From Bog-473 sp963788585 (GTDB taxonomy: Bacteria > Actinomycetota > Acidimicrobiia > Acidimicrobiales > RAAP-2), in NCBI GenBank assembly GCA_963788585.1, contig CAWBHA010000003.1, positions 1,116,001 to 1,180,000 on the forward strand: 64,000 bases of DNA, given 5' to 3'. Of the stretch, positions 1-14,197 are shown one piece after another (positions within the stretch are counted from its first letter, which is position 1; the number at the start of each line of letters is the position of its first letter). The translations under genes were made by a program, and so were the position numbers. A model generated the notes under the pieces. That model made no database searches. It saw nothing but the letters and a program-made list of their open reading frames with translations, and had not been told where the DNA came from.

Positions 1-491
1 GGTCGGTGAGCGGACGGCCGGCCCAGAACTCGGGCAGGGAGCGTTCCACCAGCGCCACGCCGCCCGGTGGCGTCGGACCAGTCGAGCACGTCGGCGTCGG
101 GCAGCAGCCGGCGCCGCACCTGGTCGATGGTCCAGGTGACGGTGGCCACCGTGGGGATGCCGAGCCGCTGGTAGATCTCGGCCCGCCGCGGGTCGTAGAT
201 CCGGGCCACCACGTTGGGGATCTTGTAGGTCTCCCGCGCGATGCGCACGGTCAGGATGTTGGTGTTGTCGCCGCTGGTGACGGCGGCCAGCGCGTCGGCG
301 TGCAGCGCACCGGCCTTCTCGAGGTCGTCGCGGTCGAAGCCCGAGCCCACCAGGCACGGCCCGTCCCAGTCCTTGAGGCGCCGGAAGGCGCGGGGCGACT
401 TGTCGAGGACGGCCACGGAGTGACCCTCCGCGCTGAGCGAGATGGCGAGGCCGGACCCCACGCGGCCACACCCCACGACGATCACGTGCAC
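1..491 (-). CDS. trkA: TrkA-family potassium uptake NAD-binding protein (partial)
   Basis: This is the N-terminal RCK/Rossmann domain of a cytoplasmic regulator of Trk/Ktr potassium channels, which senses NAD(H) or nucleotides. From a GTG at 491 the translation begins VHVIVVGCGRVGSGLA, the TrkA glycine-rich NAD loop. It continues through SGDNTNILTVRIARE and ARIYDPRRAEIYQRLG, both typical of the family. The 3' end lies beyond the window. The frame breaks near position 62-66: removing one base restores VALVERSLPEFWAG, so an inserted base is likely. It is divergent from an APC permease, an arrangement also seen around ceoB/ceoC in mycobacteria. A start a few codons upstream is possible. Confidence 0.85.
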   Translation of the reverse strand, partial: MHVIVVGCGRVGSGLAISLSAEGHSVAVLDKSPRAFRRLKDWDGPCLVGSGFDRDDLEKAGALHADALAAVTSGDNTNILTVRIARETYKIPNVVARIYDPRRAEIYQRLGIPTVATVTWTIDQVRRRLLPDADVLDWSDATGRRGAGGTLPARVLGRPSAHR

Positions 492-571
492 GCCACAGTG
501 CAACACGCCGGGTCTGACCGTGCAAAAACCGACGCGTGGCCCGGGACGGGAGGGGATTCCTTCTACCCTGT

Positions 572-2672
572 GTGGCCGTGGCGACGCCGACCACCACCCG
601 GGCCACCGTGCCCCTTCCCGGCATCGCCGGCGAGGAGATCCCCGAGACCCGCCGTTACCGGCTCAAGAACAGGCTCCTGGGGCCGCCGCTCGTCACCGAG
701 CAGCTTGTCATCGGAGCGCCTGAGCCGGCCCGTCGCGCTCGGGGTCCTCGCCCCGGACTGCATCTCGTCCTCGGCCTACGGCACCGAGGAGATGCTGACG
801 CAGCTGGTGCCCTACGTCGGCCTGGCCGCTTTCGCCCTGGTCGTCCCCATCACGCTCGCCATCCTCGGCGTCCTCTTCTTCGTCACCCTGTCCTACCTCG
901 AGGTGATCCAGCTCTACACGAAGGCGGGCGGCTCCTATGTCGTGGCGCGGGACAACTTCGGGCCGAAGATCGCGCAGATCGCGGCCGTGGCCCTGCTGAT
1001 CGACTACACGGTCACCGTCGCGGTGCAGACGTCGGCGGGCACCGCCGCGCTGACCAGCGCCGTCCCCAGCCTGGCCAACACGTTCGACACCGTCGCCATC
1101 ACGGTCGGCGTCGTGCTCCTCCTCCTCTACGGGAACCTGCGCGGCATCCGCGAGGCGGGCAGCTACTTCGCCATCCCCACCTATTTCTTCATCTTCTCGC
1201 TGACGTCCGTGATCATCGTCGGCTTCGTCAGGGAGGCCCTGGGGACGCTGCACCAGATCCCCCTGCCGCCGGCGAACCAGGTCTACGGGGGCAGGATCGG
1301 GACGCCCGGGCGAGGGCTGGCTGATGGGGCTGGCCTTCATCTCCCTGCTCCGCTCGTTCGCCAACGGCGGATCGTCGCTGACCGGTCTCGAGGCGATCTC
1401 GAACGGGGTGAGCAGCTTCCGCCGCCCCGAGGCCAGGCACGCCCGCCAGACCCTGGTCGCGATGAGCACGACGCTCGGCTTCCTCGTGCTCGGCGTGACC
1501 CTGCTGGCCCGCTGGACCCACGCCGTGCCCTATGCCATCGGATCCCCCACCGTGGTCTCCCAGGAGGTCAAGGCCGTCTTCGGCACGAGCCCCCTCGGTC
1601 ACCTCCTCTTCTACGTCGTGCAGCTGGCCACCATGCTGATCCTCTACACGGGCGGCAACACGAGCTTCAACGGGTTCCCGTACCTCGCAAGCTTCGTGGC
1701 CGGCGACCGCTTCCTGCCGCGCCAGTTGACGCGGCGGGGTCACCGGCTGGCCTTCTCCAACGGCATCCTGGTGTTGGCCGCGGTGGCCCTGGCGCTCATC
1801 CTCGCCTACAAGGCACAGGTCAACGGCCTGGTGGCGCTCTACGCCATCGGCGTCTTCACCGGCTTCACCATGGCCGGGTCGGGGATGGTCAAGCACCACC
1901 TGACCACGAAGCAGGGACACTGGCGCCGCAGCGTGCTCGTCAACGGCTTCTCGGCCTTCCTCTCCTTCACCGTGGTGCTCATCTTCGCCGTCGCCAAGTT
2001 CAAGGAGGGTGCCTGGCTCATCTTCGTCGTGGGCCCGCTCCTCTACATCGGCCTGATCCGCCTCCACCGCCAGTACGTGGAGGAGGCCGACATGCTCGAG
2101 ACCGGCGTGGTCGAGGCGTCGGAGGCACCGGTGTTGCGCCGCCACGTCGTGGTCGTCCTGGTCGACCGGCTCGACATGGCCACGGCGCGCGCCCTCCAGT
2201 ACGCCCGCATGCTGGCCCCCGACGACCTGCGCGCCGTCCACTTCGACGTCGACACCAAGGCGGCGCGCGAGCTCGAGGCCGACTGGGGACGCCTCGGGTT
2301 GGCCCGCCTGCCGCTCGACATCATCGAGTGCCCCGACCGCCGGATCGGCCGGGCGGCGGTGGAGCTGGTCGCCGACGCCACCCTCGACGGCGACACCGAG
2401 TGCACCGTGCTGCTGCCCCGGCGCAGCTTCGCCCGGGTCTGGCAGCGCGTCCTGCACGACCGCACGGCCGACAAGATCGCGGCCGTGCTGGGTCAGGTGC
2501 CGCACGTCGCCGCCACGATCGTGCCCTTCACGGTGGGCGGGCGCTTCGGCGAGCGCGTGCGCTCGTACGGCCGCTCGGTCCAGCGGGCCCGGCTGACCAG
2601 CGCCGGAGGCAACGGCGACGCGCCCGTCGACACCGAAGGGCGCACGGGGGTGGACCGGATGGGCCGGCGTGA
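572..2672 (+). CDS. APC-family amino acid/polyamine permease with C-terminal soluble domain
   Basis: This is a multi-pass membrane transporter of the amino acid-polyamine-organocation superfamily; its substrate cannot be read from the sequence. A GTG at 572 opens VAVATPTTT. Hydrophobic helices follow, with family blocks such as SSAYGTEEML, TKAGGSYVVARDNFG and SLTGLEAISNGV, then a soluble C-terminal part (RRHVVVVLVDRLD) resembling a UspA-like domain. Two single-base insertions interrupt the frame, near 703 and near 1300-1315. Its pairing with trkA and a downstream OB-fold gene matches actinobacterial synteny (the mycobacterial Rv2690c region). The exact end is uncertain because the third frame runs without a stop into the OB-fold gene; a stop one frame off lies at 2672. 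Confidence 0.8.
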
Positions 2673-3028
2673 CGGGCCCAAGCGCCCCGGGGTGGTGCTG
2701 GCGGCGGACCAGACCCTGGCCCAGCGCGCCGGGGTGACGACACCGATCGCGACCGTCGTGCCCCGTCAGCGCACCCGGGTGGCGGGCCGGGTCAAGTCGG
2801 TCCGCGGTCCAGCCGCGCGCGGGGACCTCGAACCTCGAGTGCGTGCTCAGCGACGGCACCGGTGGACTCCTGCTCGTGTTCCAGGGCCGGCCCAGGATCG
2901 CCGGGATCGAGCCCGGGGCACGCCTGGTCGCCGAGGGCATGGTCGGCAGCTGGGGCCGTCGGCCGGCCATGTTGAACCCCTCGTTCGAGCTGGTGCAGGG
3001 CGCTCCGGTCGACCCCGCCGAAGAATGA
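2659..3028 (+). CDS. OB-fold nucleic acid-binding domain protein
   Basis: This small protein contains an OB-fold of the type found downstream of trk/APC permease genes in actinobacteria (Rv2694c-like). Visible segments are RTRVAGRVKSVR, then NLECVLSDGTGGLLLVFQGR, then IAGIEPGARLVAEGMV and a C-terminal LNPSFELV, a typical OB beta-barrel order. One extra base near 2805 splits it: removing it gives VRVQPRAGTSNLECV. ATG 2659 is a reasonable start, but the reading frame is continuous with the permease, so it could be a C-terminal extension of that protein or a separate gene whose boundary is hidden by an indel. Its molecular function is not established. Confidence 0.6.
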
Positions 3029-3257
3029 ACCGTCCTCCCTGCTCAGCGCAGATGTCCGGCGGGCCAAAATTGCCCGCCCTCGCGCCAGTCGCTATCGTGC
3101 CCGACGGCCCGGCGTCGGGTGCGACCTCGCCGGCGCGCCCTCAGAGCGGGTTCATGACATCGACCGCTGCGGTGCCGAACGCTGCCGCACCGCACGGGCG
3201 AGGGCGCCGCCGCCCCCTCGCCACGAGACATACAGGAAGAGAAAGGGCACACCGGGC

Positions 3258-5581
<2,324 letters not shown>

Positions 5582-5722
5582 CCAGCTCAGCCCGCTGCGG
5601 CAGCGCGCGCCGAGGGCCGCGGTGAAGGACACCGCTCTTGACAGCCGGTGCGGCGGACACCCACGCTGACGTGATCATGCCCTCCGTCTCACCGCTCCGA
5701 CCGCTCCCTCGCGGGGTGCGCC
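5582..5722. other. hppA-topA intergenic region
   Basis: This is 141 bases without a gene. A TTGACA hexamer lies near 5637, but no convincing -10 follows at the right spacing, so no promoter is called. No clear terminator stem is seen. Confidence 0.4.
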
Positions 5723-8537
5723 ATGGGTAAGGCGCTCGTGATCGTCGAGTCCCCCGCCAAGGCGCGCACGATCGGCGGGATGCTCGGCCCCGACTTTATC
5801 GTCGAGTCCTCGGTCGGCCACATCCGCGACCTGCCGCGCGGGGCCGACGAGGTGCCGGCCGCGTACAAGGGTGAGTCGTGGGCCCGTCTCGGCGTCGACG
5901 TGGACAATGGCTTCAAGCCGTTGTACGTCGTCTCGTCGCCGAAGAAGTCCGTCGTCGCCAACTTGAAGAAGCTTCTCAAGAACGCCGACGAGCTGTACCT
6001 GGCCACGGACGAGGACCGCGAGGGTGAGTCGATCGCGTGGCACCTCTCCGAGGTGCTCTCTCCCGACGGTGCCGGTCAAGCGCATGGTCTTCCACGAGAT
6101 CACTCCCGCCGCCATCGCCCGCGCCGTCGACGAGTGGCGCGAGCTCGACCGGCGCCTCGTCGACGCGCAGGAGGCCCGGCGCATCCTCGACCGCCTCTAC
6201 GGCTACGAGGTCTCGCCGGTGCTCTGGCGCAAGGTCATGCCGCGGCTCTCGGCCGGCCGGGTCCAGAGCGTCGCCACTCGCATGGTGGTCGAACGCGAGC
6301 GCGCCCGGATGCGCTTCCGCTCCGCCACGTGGTGGGGTGTCGAGGGGACGTTCGCCAATGCGGCCGCGCCCAACGGCTTCGGAGCCCAGCTGGTGACCCT
6401 GGGTGGGACGGCGGTCGCCACCGGCAAGGACTTCGACGAGCAGGGGGAGCAGACGGGCAAGGCGGCCGTCCGGGTGCTCGGCGAGGACGTGGCCACCTCG
6501 GTGGCCGGCGCGTTGACGGGCGAGAGCTTCACGGTGCGCTCGGTGACCGAGCGCCCCTTCCGGCGTTCGCCCGCCGCGCCGTTCATGACCTCGACGTTGC
6601 AGCAGGAGGCCGGTCGCAAGCTCCGCTTCAGCGCACAGCGCGCCATGCAGGTGGCCCAGCGGCTCTACGAGCAGGGCTTCATCACCTATATGCGGACCGA
6701 CTCGACCACGCTCTCGGACGAGGCGCTCACGGCGGCCCGGACGCAGGCGCGGGAGATGTTCGGCGCCGACTACGTCCCCGACGCGCCGCGGCGCTACGAG
6801 CGCAAGGTGAAGAACGCGCAGGAGGCGCACGAGGCCATCCGCCCGGCGGGCGAGAGCTTCCGGACGCCCGTGCAGGTCGGCCGCGAGCTGTCGGGCGACG
6901 AGCTCCGCCTGTACGAGCTGATCTGGATGCGTACGGTCGCCTCCCAGATGAACGACGCCACCGGGACGAGCGCGCAGTTGCGGCTGGTGGCCGACGTGCC
7001 GAGCGGACTGGCGGCGGGGGAGGAGGCCGAGTTCTCGGCCAGCGGCCGGGTCATCACGTTCTCGGGCTTCCTCCGCGCCTACCAGGAGGGCCGGGACGAG
7101 GACGATCCCGACACCGAGAGCCCGGAGGAGATGGTGCTCCCCGCCCTGGCCGAGGGCGACCGGGTCGACGCCACCGCGTTCGAGCCGGGCTCGCACACGA
7201 CCCAGCCGCCGGCCCGTTACACCGAGGCCTCGCTCGTCAAGGCCATGGAGGAGCTCGGCGTGGGGCGCCCCTCGACCTACGCCAGCGTCATCGCGACCAT
7301 CCTCGACCGCGGCTACGTATGGAAGAAGGGCACGGCGCTCGTGCCGAGCTTCACCGCGTTCGCCGTCGTGGGCCTGCTCGAGCGCTACTTCGGGAACCTG
7401 GTCGACTACGGCTTCACCGCGTCGATGGAGGACGACCTCGACGAGATCGCGGCGGGGACGGAGGAGGCGCTGCCCTGGCTCACCCGCTTCTACTTCGGCA
7501 GCCAGGCGCCCGGGGCCATGGGGGGCGACGGCACGGAGGTCGACACCCTCGGCCTCAAGGCCACCGTGTCGTCCCACCTGGCCGAGATCGACGCGCGGGA
7601 GATCAACTCCATCCCGCTCGGCGAAGGGAGCGACGGCGAGCCGATCGTGGCGCGCGTCGGTCGCTACGGGCCGTACCTCCAACGCGGCGAGGACCGGGCC
7701 TCGATCCCCGACGACCTGGCGCCCGACGAGCTGACCATCGCGCGGGCCGAAGAGATCCTGGCCGCCCCCTCCAACGATCGGGTGCTGGGCACCCATCCCG
7801 AGAGCGGGCTCGAGGTCCAGGTCAAGGCCGGCCGCTTCGGACCCTACGTCCAGGTGGGCGAGGTCACCGACGGTGGGGAGCGGCCGCGCACGGCGTCGCT
7901 GTTCGCCGCGATGGATCCGGCGACACTCACCTTCGAGCAGGCGCTCGAGCTCCTGCGCATCCCGCGCGTGGTGGGCACCGACCCCGACACGGGCGAGGAC
8001 GTGGTCGCCCACAACGGGCGCTTCGGCCCGTACGTCAAGCGGGGCTCCGACACGCGCAGCCTGGGCAGCGAGGAACAGTTGCTCACCGTGACGATCGACG
8101 AGGCGCGTGCGCTCTTCGCCCAGCCGAAGCAGCGCCGGGGCCGGACGGCCGCGGCGCCGTTGCGCGAGCTGGGCACGGACCCGGCCACCAACCTGCCGGT
8201 CGTCGTGAAGGACGGGCGCTTCGGCCCCTACGTGACCGACGGCACGACCAACGCCAGCCTGCGCAAGGGCGACTCCGTCGAATCCATCGACATGGACCGG
8301 GCCTCCGACCTCCTGGCCGAGCGCCGTGCCGCGGGGCCGTCGTCGCGCAAGAAAAAGGCGGCGAAGAAGGCGGCGCCGGCGAAGAAGAAGACGGCGGCCA
8401 AGAAGGCGCGGGCCGCCAAGGCGGGTGGTGCGGAAAAGGGTGTGGCCAAGAAGGCGCCCGCCAAGAAGGCGGGGGCCCGGAAGGCGGCGGCACCCGCAGA
8501 CCCGGCGATGAGGGCGGCGCCGAGCGAACCGTTCTGA
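5723..8537 (+). CDS. topA: DNA topoisomerase I with lysine/alanine-rich tail
   Basis: Type IA topoisomerase that relaxes negative supercoils. The Toprim domain is clear: MGKALVIVESPAKARTI at the start and LATDEDREGESIAWH, with its acidic metal-binding residues. The active-site tyrosine is in GFITYMRTDSTTLS. Several C-terminal repeats (GRFGPYVQ, NGRFGPYVKRG, DGRFGPYVTDG) match the zinc-free C-terminal domains of actinobacterial TopA. It ends in a basic KKKAAKKAAPAKKK-type tail, as in mycobacterial and streptomycete enzymes, which helps DNA contact. One extra base near 6065 breaks the frame (restored LSPTVPVKRMVFHE). The stop is one base before tmk, so the two are probably cotranscribed. Confidence 0.95.
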
Positions 8538-8538
8538 G

Positions 8539-9183
8539 ATGGCGGCCCGGGGTCGCCTCATCGCGCTCGAGGGCATCGACGGATGCGGCAAGACCACACA
8601 GGCGCGGGCCTTGGCCGCCGCGTTGGGGGCACGCCTGACCCACGAGCCGGGGGCCACCCCGGTCGGGGCGCTGCTGCGGGCGCTGCTGCTCTCCCCTGAC
8701 GTGCCGGCCCCGTCGGCCCGGGCGGAGGCTCTCCTCATGGCGGCGGACCGGGCCGAGCACGTGGCGCTGGTGATCGAGCCCGCGCTCGCCGCAGGCGAGT
8801 GGGTGGTGAGTGACCGCTATGCCGCGTCGACCATCGCCTACCAGGGCTACGGACGCGGCCTCGAGCCCACCGCGCTGGCGGACGTGATTGCCTGGGCGAC
8901 CGGCGGGGTGAAGGCCGACCTCTCGGTCCTCGTCGACGTGCCCGTGGACGTGGCCTCGTCCCGGTTGGCCGCCGGACGTGGCCCCGCCGAGGGTCCCGAC
9001 CGGATGGAGCGGCTCGGCTCGTCCTTCGCCGGGCGCGTGCGCGAGGGGTTCTTGGCGCAGGTTGCGGCGGACCCGGGTCACTGGGTCGTCGTCGACGGGC
9101 GCTTGAACGTGCCTGCGCTCACGGCGCATATCGTGGCGGCCGTGCACGCACGGTTCGGCGACGCGCCCCCGATCCGGCGGTGA
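8539..9183 (+). CDS. tmk: Thymidylate kinase
   Basis: Phosphorylates dTMP to dTDP using ATP in dTTP synthesis. At 214 residues it has the usual family length. The P-loop is ALEGIDGCGKTTQ at residues 9-21. The DRY-type motif is VVSDRYAASTIAYQG, and the LID region is RGPAEGPDRMERLG. Start ATG 8539 immediately follows the topA stop, and its own stop overlaps the holB start (GTGA), so it sits in a topA-tmk-holB operon, a conserved replication cluster. No frame disturbance is seen. Confidence 0.95.
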   Translation: MAARGRLIALEGIDGCGKTTQARALAAALGARLTHEPGATPVGALLRALLLSPDVPAPSARAEALLMAADRAEHVALVIEPALAAGEWVVSDRYAASTIAYQGYGRGLEPTALADVIAWATGGVKADLSVLVDVPVDVASSRLAAGRGPAEGPDRMERLGSSFAGRVREGFLAQVAADPGHWVVVDGRLNVPALTAHIVAAVHARFGDAPPIRR

Positions 9184-10275
9184 GCGGCGAGCGCCCGGCG
9201 CCGGAGCTCTTCGCAGGCGTCCTGGCGCAGGAGGACGCAGTGGCTGCGCTGCGGGCCGCCGCCGCAAATCCGGTGCACGCCTACCTGTTCCAGGGCGCAC
9301 CGGGGAACGGCGGGTTGGCCGCGGCACTCGGCTTCGCGGCCGCCCTGCTCTGCCCGGACGGCGGCTGCGGCGAGTGCGCCACGTGCCGCGGCTGCACTGG
9401 CCGGCACGGATCCGGATCTCCACGTCGTGCGGCGGAGCGGCGCGTCGGTCTCCATCGGGGAGATCCGCCAGATCGTCGGGCTGGCGCAGCGCCGGCCGCT
9501 GCACGCGGCGCGCCAGGTCATCGTGGTCCTCGACGTCCATCTGGCGGCCCTGCGGGCGCCCGCACTGCTCAAGACCCTCGAAGAGCCGCCCGGGGAAACC
9601 GTCTTCATCCTGCTGGCGGACCAGATGATCCCCGAGCTGGTGACCGTGGCCAGCCGCTGCGCCGTGATTCCCTTCCCACCCGTCCCGCGCGCCGAGCTCG
9701 TGCGCTGGCTCACGGAGGCCGGGGTGGCCGACGCCGTCGCTGGCGTGATCGCGGACAACAGCGCCGGGAACCACGAGCGCGCCCGCCTCATGGTGGACGA
9801 CCCTGACGTGGCGGCGCGCGTCGCGCTGTGGGCGTCGGTGCCCGGCGCGTTGCAGGCGACGGGCATGACGGCCGCCGGCCTGACGAGGCAAGTGCTCGAC
9901 TCGGCCGACCGCGCGGTGGAGCCCCTGCGCGCCGCGCACGCCCGCGAGGTCGAGTCGCTCACCGCGGCTGCCAAGGAGATGGGCGAACGGGGCCTCCCGG
10001 GACGCAAGGAGATCGTGGAGCAGCACCAGCGCGAGGAACGACGCTTCCGGACCGATGCCCTTCGGGCGGGCCTCGGCGTGCTGGCGCGGACCTACGGTGA
10101 CCGGGTGACCGGCGCGGTGTCCGCGGGAACCGTGACGGTGGGCGACCAGGACGTGCGCAGCGCGTCGGCGGCGGTCGGGCTGATCACCGACGCGGCCGAG
10201 TCGCTGCAGCGCAACCCGAACGAGTCCCTCCTGTTGCAATCCCTCTTCGTACGGCTGGCGGCTCTAGCCGCCTGA
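9180..10275 (+). CDS. holB: DNA polymerase III subunit delta'
   Basis: Clamp-loader AAA+ subunit of the replicative polymerase. GTG 9180 overlaps the tmk stop. The protein reads HAYLFQGAPGNGG with a degenerate P-loop, then a zinc module CPDGGCGECATC, then SIGEIRQIVGLAQRRP and a sensor-like LLKTLEEPPGETVFILLAD. A family-typical helical C-terminal domain follows. An extra base near 9391 shifts the frame; removal gives ALAGTDPDLHVVRR, the expected link after the zinc cluster. Translational coupling to tmk is evident from the 4-base overlap. Confidence 0.9.
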
Positions 10276-10539
10276 AGGTCGGGTCCTCCCCGCGAAGGGA
10301 TCGCTACGGCCGCACCGCTGGCGTGTCGCCGCTCGGCGCCGTTCGGCGCGTTGCCGCCAGCCGGGCGTTAGAGTCACCCACAATCTCCTGAGGGTCGTGA
10401 GGGGGTGGAGGCTTGCTCGCGGTCACGTTCGCAGACGTGCGGTCCCGAGCCCGGGCCGTTTCGCATCGCCCGATCGTGCGCGCCCGAGGCGGGCGCGCCC
10501 GAGGCGGGCGCGCGGAACGCACGGCCAGGATGGTGTGCC
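10276..10539. other. Intergenic region upstream of the SARP/AAA regulator
   Basis: 264 bases lacking a gene. It holds two adjacent perfect hairpins (listed separately) shortly before the start codon. No confident -35/-10 pair was found. Confidence 0.4.
10480..10511. promoter_or_regulatory. Two tandem GC-rich hairpins upstream of regulator gene
   Basis: GCGCCCG-AGG-CGGGCGC occurs at 10480-10496 and again at 10495-10511, offset by exactly 15 bases. Each is a 7-bp perfect stem with a 3-base loop, and together they form a direct repeat. They lie about 30 bases upstream of ATG 10540. They could be an operator for the adjacent SARP-type activator, which family members bind as direct repeats, or an RNA structure. 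Function is inferred from position only. Confidence 0.35.
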
Positions 10540-13500
10540 ATGGCGGTCGGTGACCTGGTGCGCGCGGGCGGTCGGGACCCGGGCGGACACCGGCTGGAGA
10601 TCCGTGTCCTCGGGCCGGTCGAGGTCGCCTGGGACGGGCGCACGATCGACATCGGTGGCGTCAAGGCGCGGGCACTCGTCGCCCGCCTGCTCGTCGACCG
10701 CCAACTCATCGTGTCCGTCGACCGGCTGGTCGACTCGCTGTGGGACGACCACGACGGCGACGGCGCTGAGATCGCGTTGCGCTCCACCATCTCGCGGGTG
10801 CGCAAGCGTCTGCGCGACGCAGGCGCGCCCGACTCGCTCATCGTGACCCGCGCCCCGGGCTACGCGCTCGACGTGGCGGCCGAGATGACCGACGTCTCAC
10901 GCTTCGAGAACCTGGTGGCCGAGGGCCGGCAGCAGCTGGCACGGCGCCGGCCGAGCGAGGCCACGCGCCTCCTGGTGGAGGCGCAGGAGCTCTGGCGCGG
11001 CTCCGCCTACAGCGAGGTGCGCGACGAGCCATTCGCCCGCGCCGAGGCGCGCCGGCTGGAGGAGTTGCTGCTCACTGCGGTCGAGACCCGGATGGATGCT
11101 GGCCTGACGTCGGGGCGACACCAGGCCCTCGCCGGTGAGCTCGAGACGCTGACCAGCGCCAACCCAATGCGAGAGCGGTTGTGGTCGCAGCGCATGCTGG
11201 CGCTCTACCGGTCCGGCCGGCAGGCCGAGGCGCTGCGGGTGTTCCAGGACCTGCGCACGATCCTGGTGGACGAGCTCGGTATCGAGCCGGGCCACGACGT
11301 CACCTGGATGGAACGCGCCATCCTCGTGCAGGACCCGGCGTTGGACTTCCGCGTGCCGCCCGAGCGCGGCGCCGAGGAACCGCCCCGCGACGCGCCGGCG
11401 ACTCCGACCGCGCCCACCTACCGGGTCCGGGTTCCCGCCGCCCAGCACGAGGGGCCGTTCGTCGGGCGTGAGCGCGAGGCGGCACTCCTCAGCGAGTGGT
11501 GGTCGTCGGTGCGCGGCGGTGAGGGCCGGCTCCTGCTCGTCGACGGCGACCCCGGCGTCGGGAAGACCCGGCTCGTGGTGGACCTCGTCAGCACCGTCGC
11601 AGCCGACGGCGCCCTGGTTCTGTGGGGTCGCTGCGACGAGGACCCCGTGGCGCCGTTCCAGCCCTTCGCCGAGGCGCTCGGTCGGTACTTCCAGTCGCTG
11701 TCGGCGGACGTGATCTCGCGGATGCCGGGCTGGCAGCTTGCCGAGCTGGCGCGCCTCGTCGTGCGCATGCGTGAGTATGCGCCGCCGGAGCAGGAGCATG
11801 GCGACCCGGAGAGCGACCGCTTCCGGTTCTTCGAGGCGGTGGCGGCGACCTGCAACGAGCTCTCGGGCGACGGCTCCGTTCTCTTGGTGATCGATGATCT
11901 GCACTGGGCCGATCAGCCCTCGCTGCTCCTGCTGCGTCACCTCCTGCGCAGCGCGGACGATGGGAAGCTCGGTGTCATCGGGATCTACATCGACACGGAG
12001 GTGCCGTCGGCGCACCGTCTGCGGTCCATGGTGGCCGACTGGCGGGCCGTCCATCCGGTCGAGACGGTGCACCTCCGAGGGCTCAGGCCCGACGCCGTCG
12101 AGGAGCTGGCACAGGCCTGGCTCGACACGCCGGCCGACCTCGTGCCGCAACTGTGCCGGCTGACCGACGGGAACCCCCTCTTTCTCGATGAGCTGCTGCG
12201 GCAGATCCGCTACCGCCAGGACGAGCAGGGAGCTGAGGGGGACACGCCGGTCCCGCCCAATCTGAATCCACCCGAGGCCATCCGGGAGCTCGTGGCACGG
12301 CGGGTCTCCCGCCTGCCCGAAGACGTGATCTACCTGCTGCAGGCCGCAGCCGTGGCGGGTGCCCAGTGGGAATCCGCCATCGTGGCAGAAGCGGCGGAGC
12401 TCACACCGGACCGTCGCCTCGACGCCATCGACCGGGCCGAGGAATCCCGCCTGGTGCGACGGGTGGGACCGCAGGGGCACGACCGCTACGCCTTCAGCCA
12501 TGCGTTGGTGCGCGACGCCATCTACGGCGAGCTGTTGCGCGGCCGACGGGTGCGTTACCACCACAAGATTGCCGTGGCGACCGAGCACGCCCACGGGGAC
12601 GCGCTGGACGCCTACTGCAACGAGCTGGCGCACCACTTCTACATGGGTGCGGCGCTGGCCGACGCGGACAAGGCGATGCGGTATTGCCGCGCGGCCGGAG
12701 AGCAGGCCCTTCGGCTCCTCGCCTTCGAAGAGGCCGTCGGGCACTTCACCCGTGGACTCGAGCTGACCGAGCACTACGGCCCGCGGGACCCGACGGCTCG
12801 CTGCGACGCGTTGCTGGCGCTGGCCGACGCGCAAAATCGATCGGGCGACGCCGCGCAGGCGGACGCCAACTTCGCGAAGGCGGCGTCGTTGGCCCGCGGC
12901 CTGCACGATCCCGAGCGCCTGGCCACCGCGGCGGTGCAGGCGGGTCCGCTGAGCTACCTCGGCATCGTCGAGGCGAGCGACCCGCAGGTGCAGTTGCTCG
13001 AGGAAGCCCGGGCGACGCTCCCCGAGAAGGACTCGTACGTGCGCGCCATGGTGCTGGCGCGCCTCGGTCTGGTCACGATCTACAGCTCCGACATCGTCGC
13101 GTCCGAAGTGCAGCAGCGGTCGCTCGCCTTCAACGAGACCGCGGTGGCGATGGCGCGACGCCTCGGGGACCGCCACGCACTGGGCTACGCCCTCAACGCG
13201 CGGATGCACGCGCTCTGGGGCATCGGACCGGCGTCGGAACGGATGGCCATCGGGACCGAGCTCGGCGAGATCGCGGAGGACACCGGCGACGAGCTCTTGG
13301 CCTTGCACGGACACATGTGGCGCGTCCGGGAGCTGGTGGCCCAGGGCGACCTGGAAGCAGTGAAATTGGAGACGGCCCGCTTCGAGGCGCGGGAGACCGG
13401 TCCGGTCCACCCGCTCGACGCGGCGTTCGGCTTCAACGTCGGCGCCATGCTGGCGCTGCTGGCCGGCGACTTCGAGACCGCGGAGCGCCTGGGCCGCACG

Positions 13501-14179
13501 GCGATGGACGCGTCCGGGGGGTTCAACGACCTCGCCGGCGACGCACTACGCCGCACTGATGCTCTGGACGTGGTGGCAACGGGACGAGCTGGTCCAGCTG
13601 CAGCACCAGCTCCGCGACGCGATCGCCCAGGCGCCGACGGCCTATCCGGGCGTCAACGCGGCGCTCGCACTGGCCGATTCCGAGGCGAACGAGACGGAGA
13701 CGGCTCTGAAGTATCTGGACGTGCTCAGCGAGATCGGCTGGGGCAGCGCGGCGGACCAGAGCGAAGGGGTGACCCTTGCGATGGCCGCCGCGGCGTGCGG
13801 CACGATCGGCGAGCCGGCCCGACGTTTCGTCCCGAGCATCTACGAAGCCCTACGACCCTATGCCGGCACGGCCGTGGTGATCCGAGCGCCCGCAGCAGCG
13901 TGCCTCGGGCCGGCCGACCACTACCTCGGCCTGCTCGCCGGTGCGACGGGCGACCTGGCGCTCGCGGAGGTGCACCTCGAGGCCGCCTTGCGCCTGGCAT
14001 GGCGCATGGATTCACCGCCGTTCGTGGCGGCAGCCGAGGCGGATCTGGCCCGGACGTTGCGACAACGGGCTCGGGTGGGCGAGGAGGAGCGCATTGCGGT
14101 GCTGCTGCGCAGCTCCGAGGAGTCCGCTCGACGCATGGGCCTGTCCCGGGTGGCGCGCCTCGCCGCCGAGCCCGGCTGA
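10540..14179 (+). CDS. Large SARP/AfsR-type transcriptional regulator with AAA ATPase and TPR region
   Basis: A cytoplasmic STAND-type regulator of about 1,210 residues. The N-terminal winged-helix OmpR/SARP-like DNA-binding domain begins LEIRVLGPVEVAWDGR, and a bacterial transcriptional activation domain follows (RLEELLLTAVETRMDAGL, VFQDLRTILVDELGIEPG). Near residue 340 is Walker A GDPGVGKTR after PFVGREREAALL, with Walker B LLVIDDLHWADQPS near residue 447. The C-terminal half is helical and TPR-like. ATG 10540 is preferred over GTG 10405 because it is preceded by an AGGA and directly precedes the conserved domain. One extra base near 13546 shifts the frame; the C-terminus from 13559 to 14179 reads in the other frame. 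Its targets are unknown. Confidence 0.85.
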
Positions 14180-14197
14180 GGCGCGGCCGCTCGTCGG

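Noticed and set aside
8326..8511. Arg-rich small ORF inside the topA tail
   Set aside because: It is the off-frame shadow of the Lys/Ala-rich topA C-terminus.
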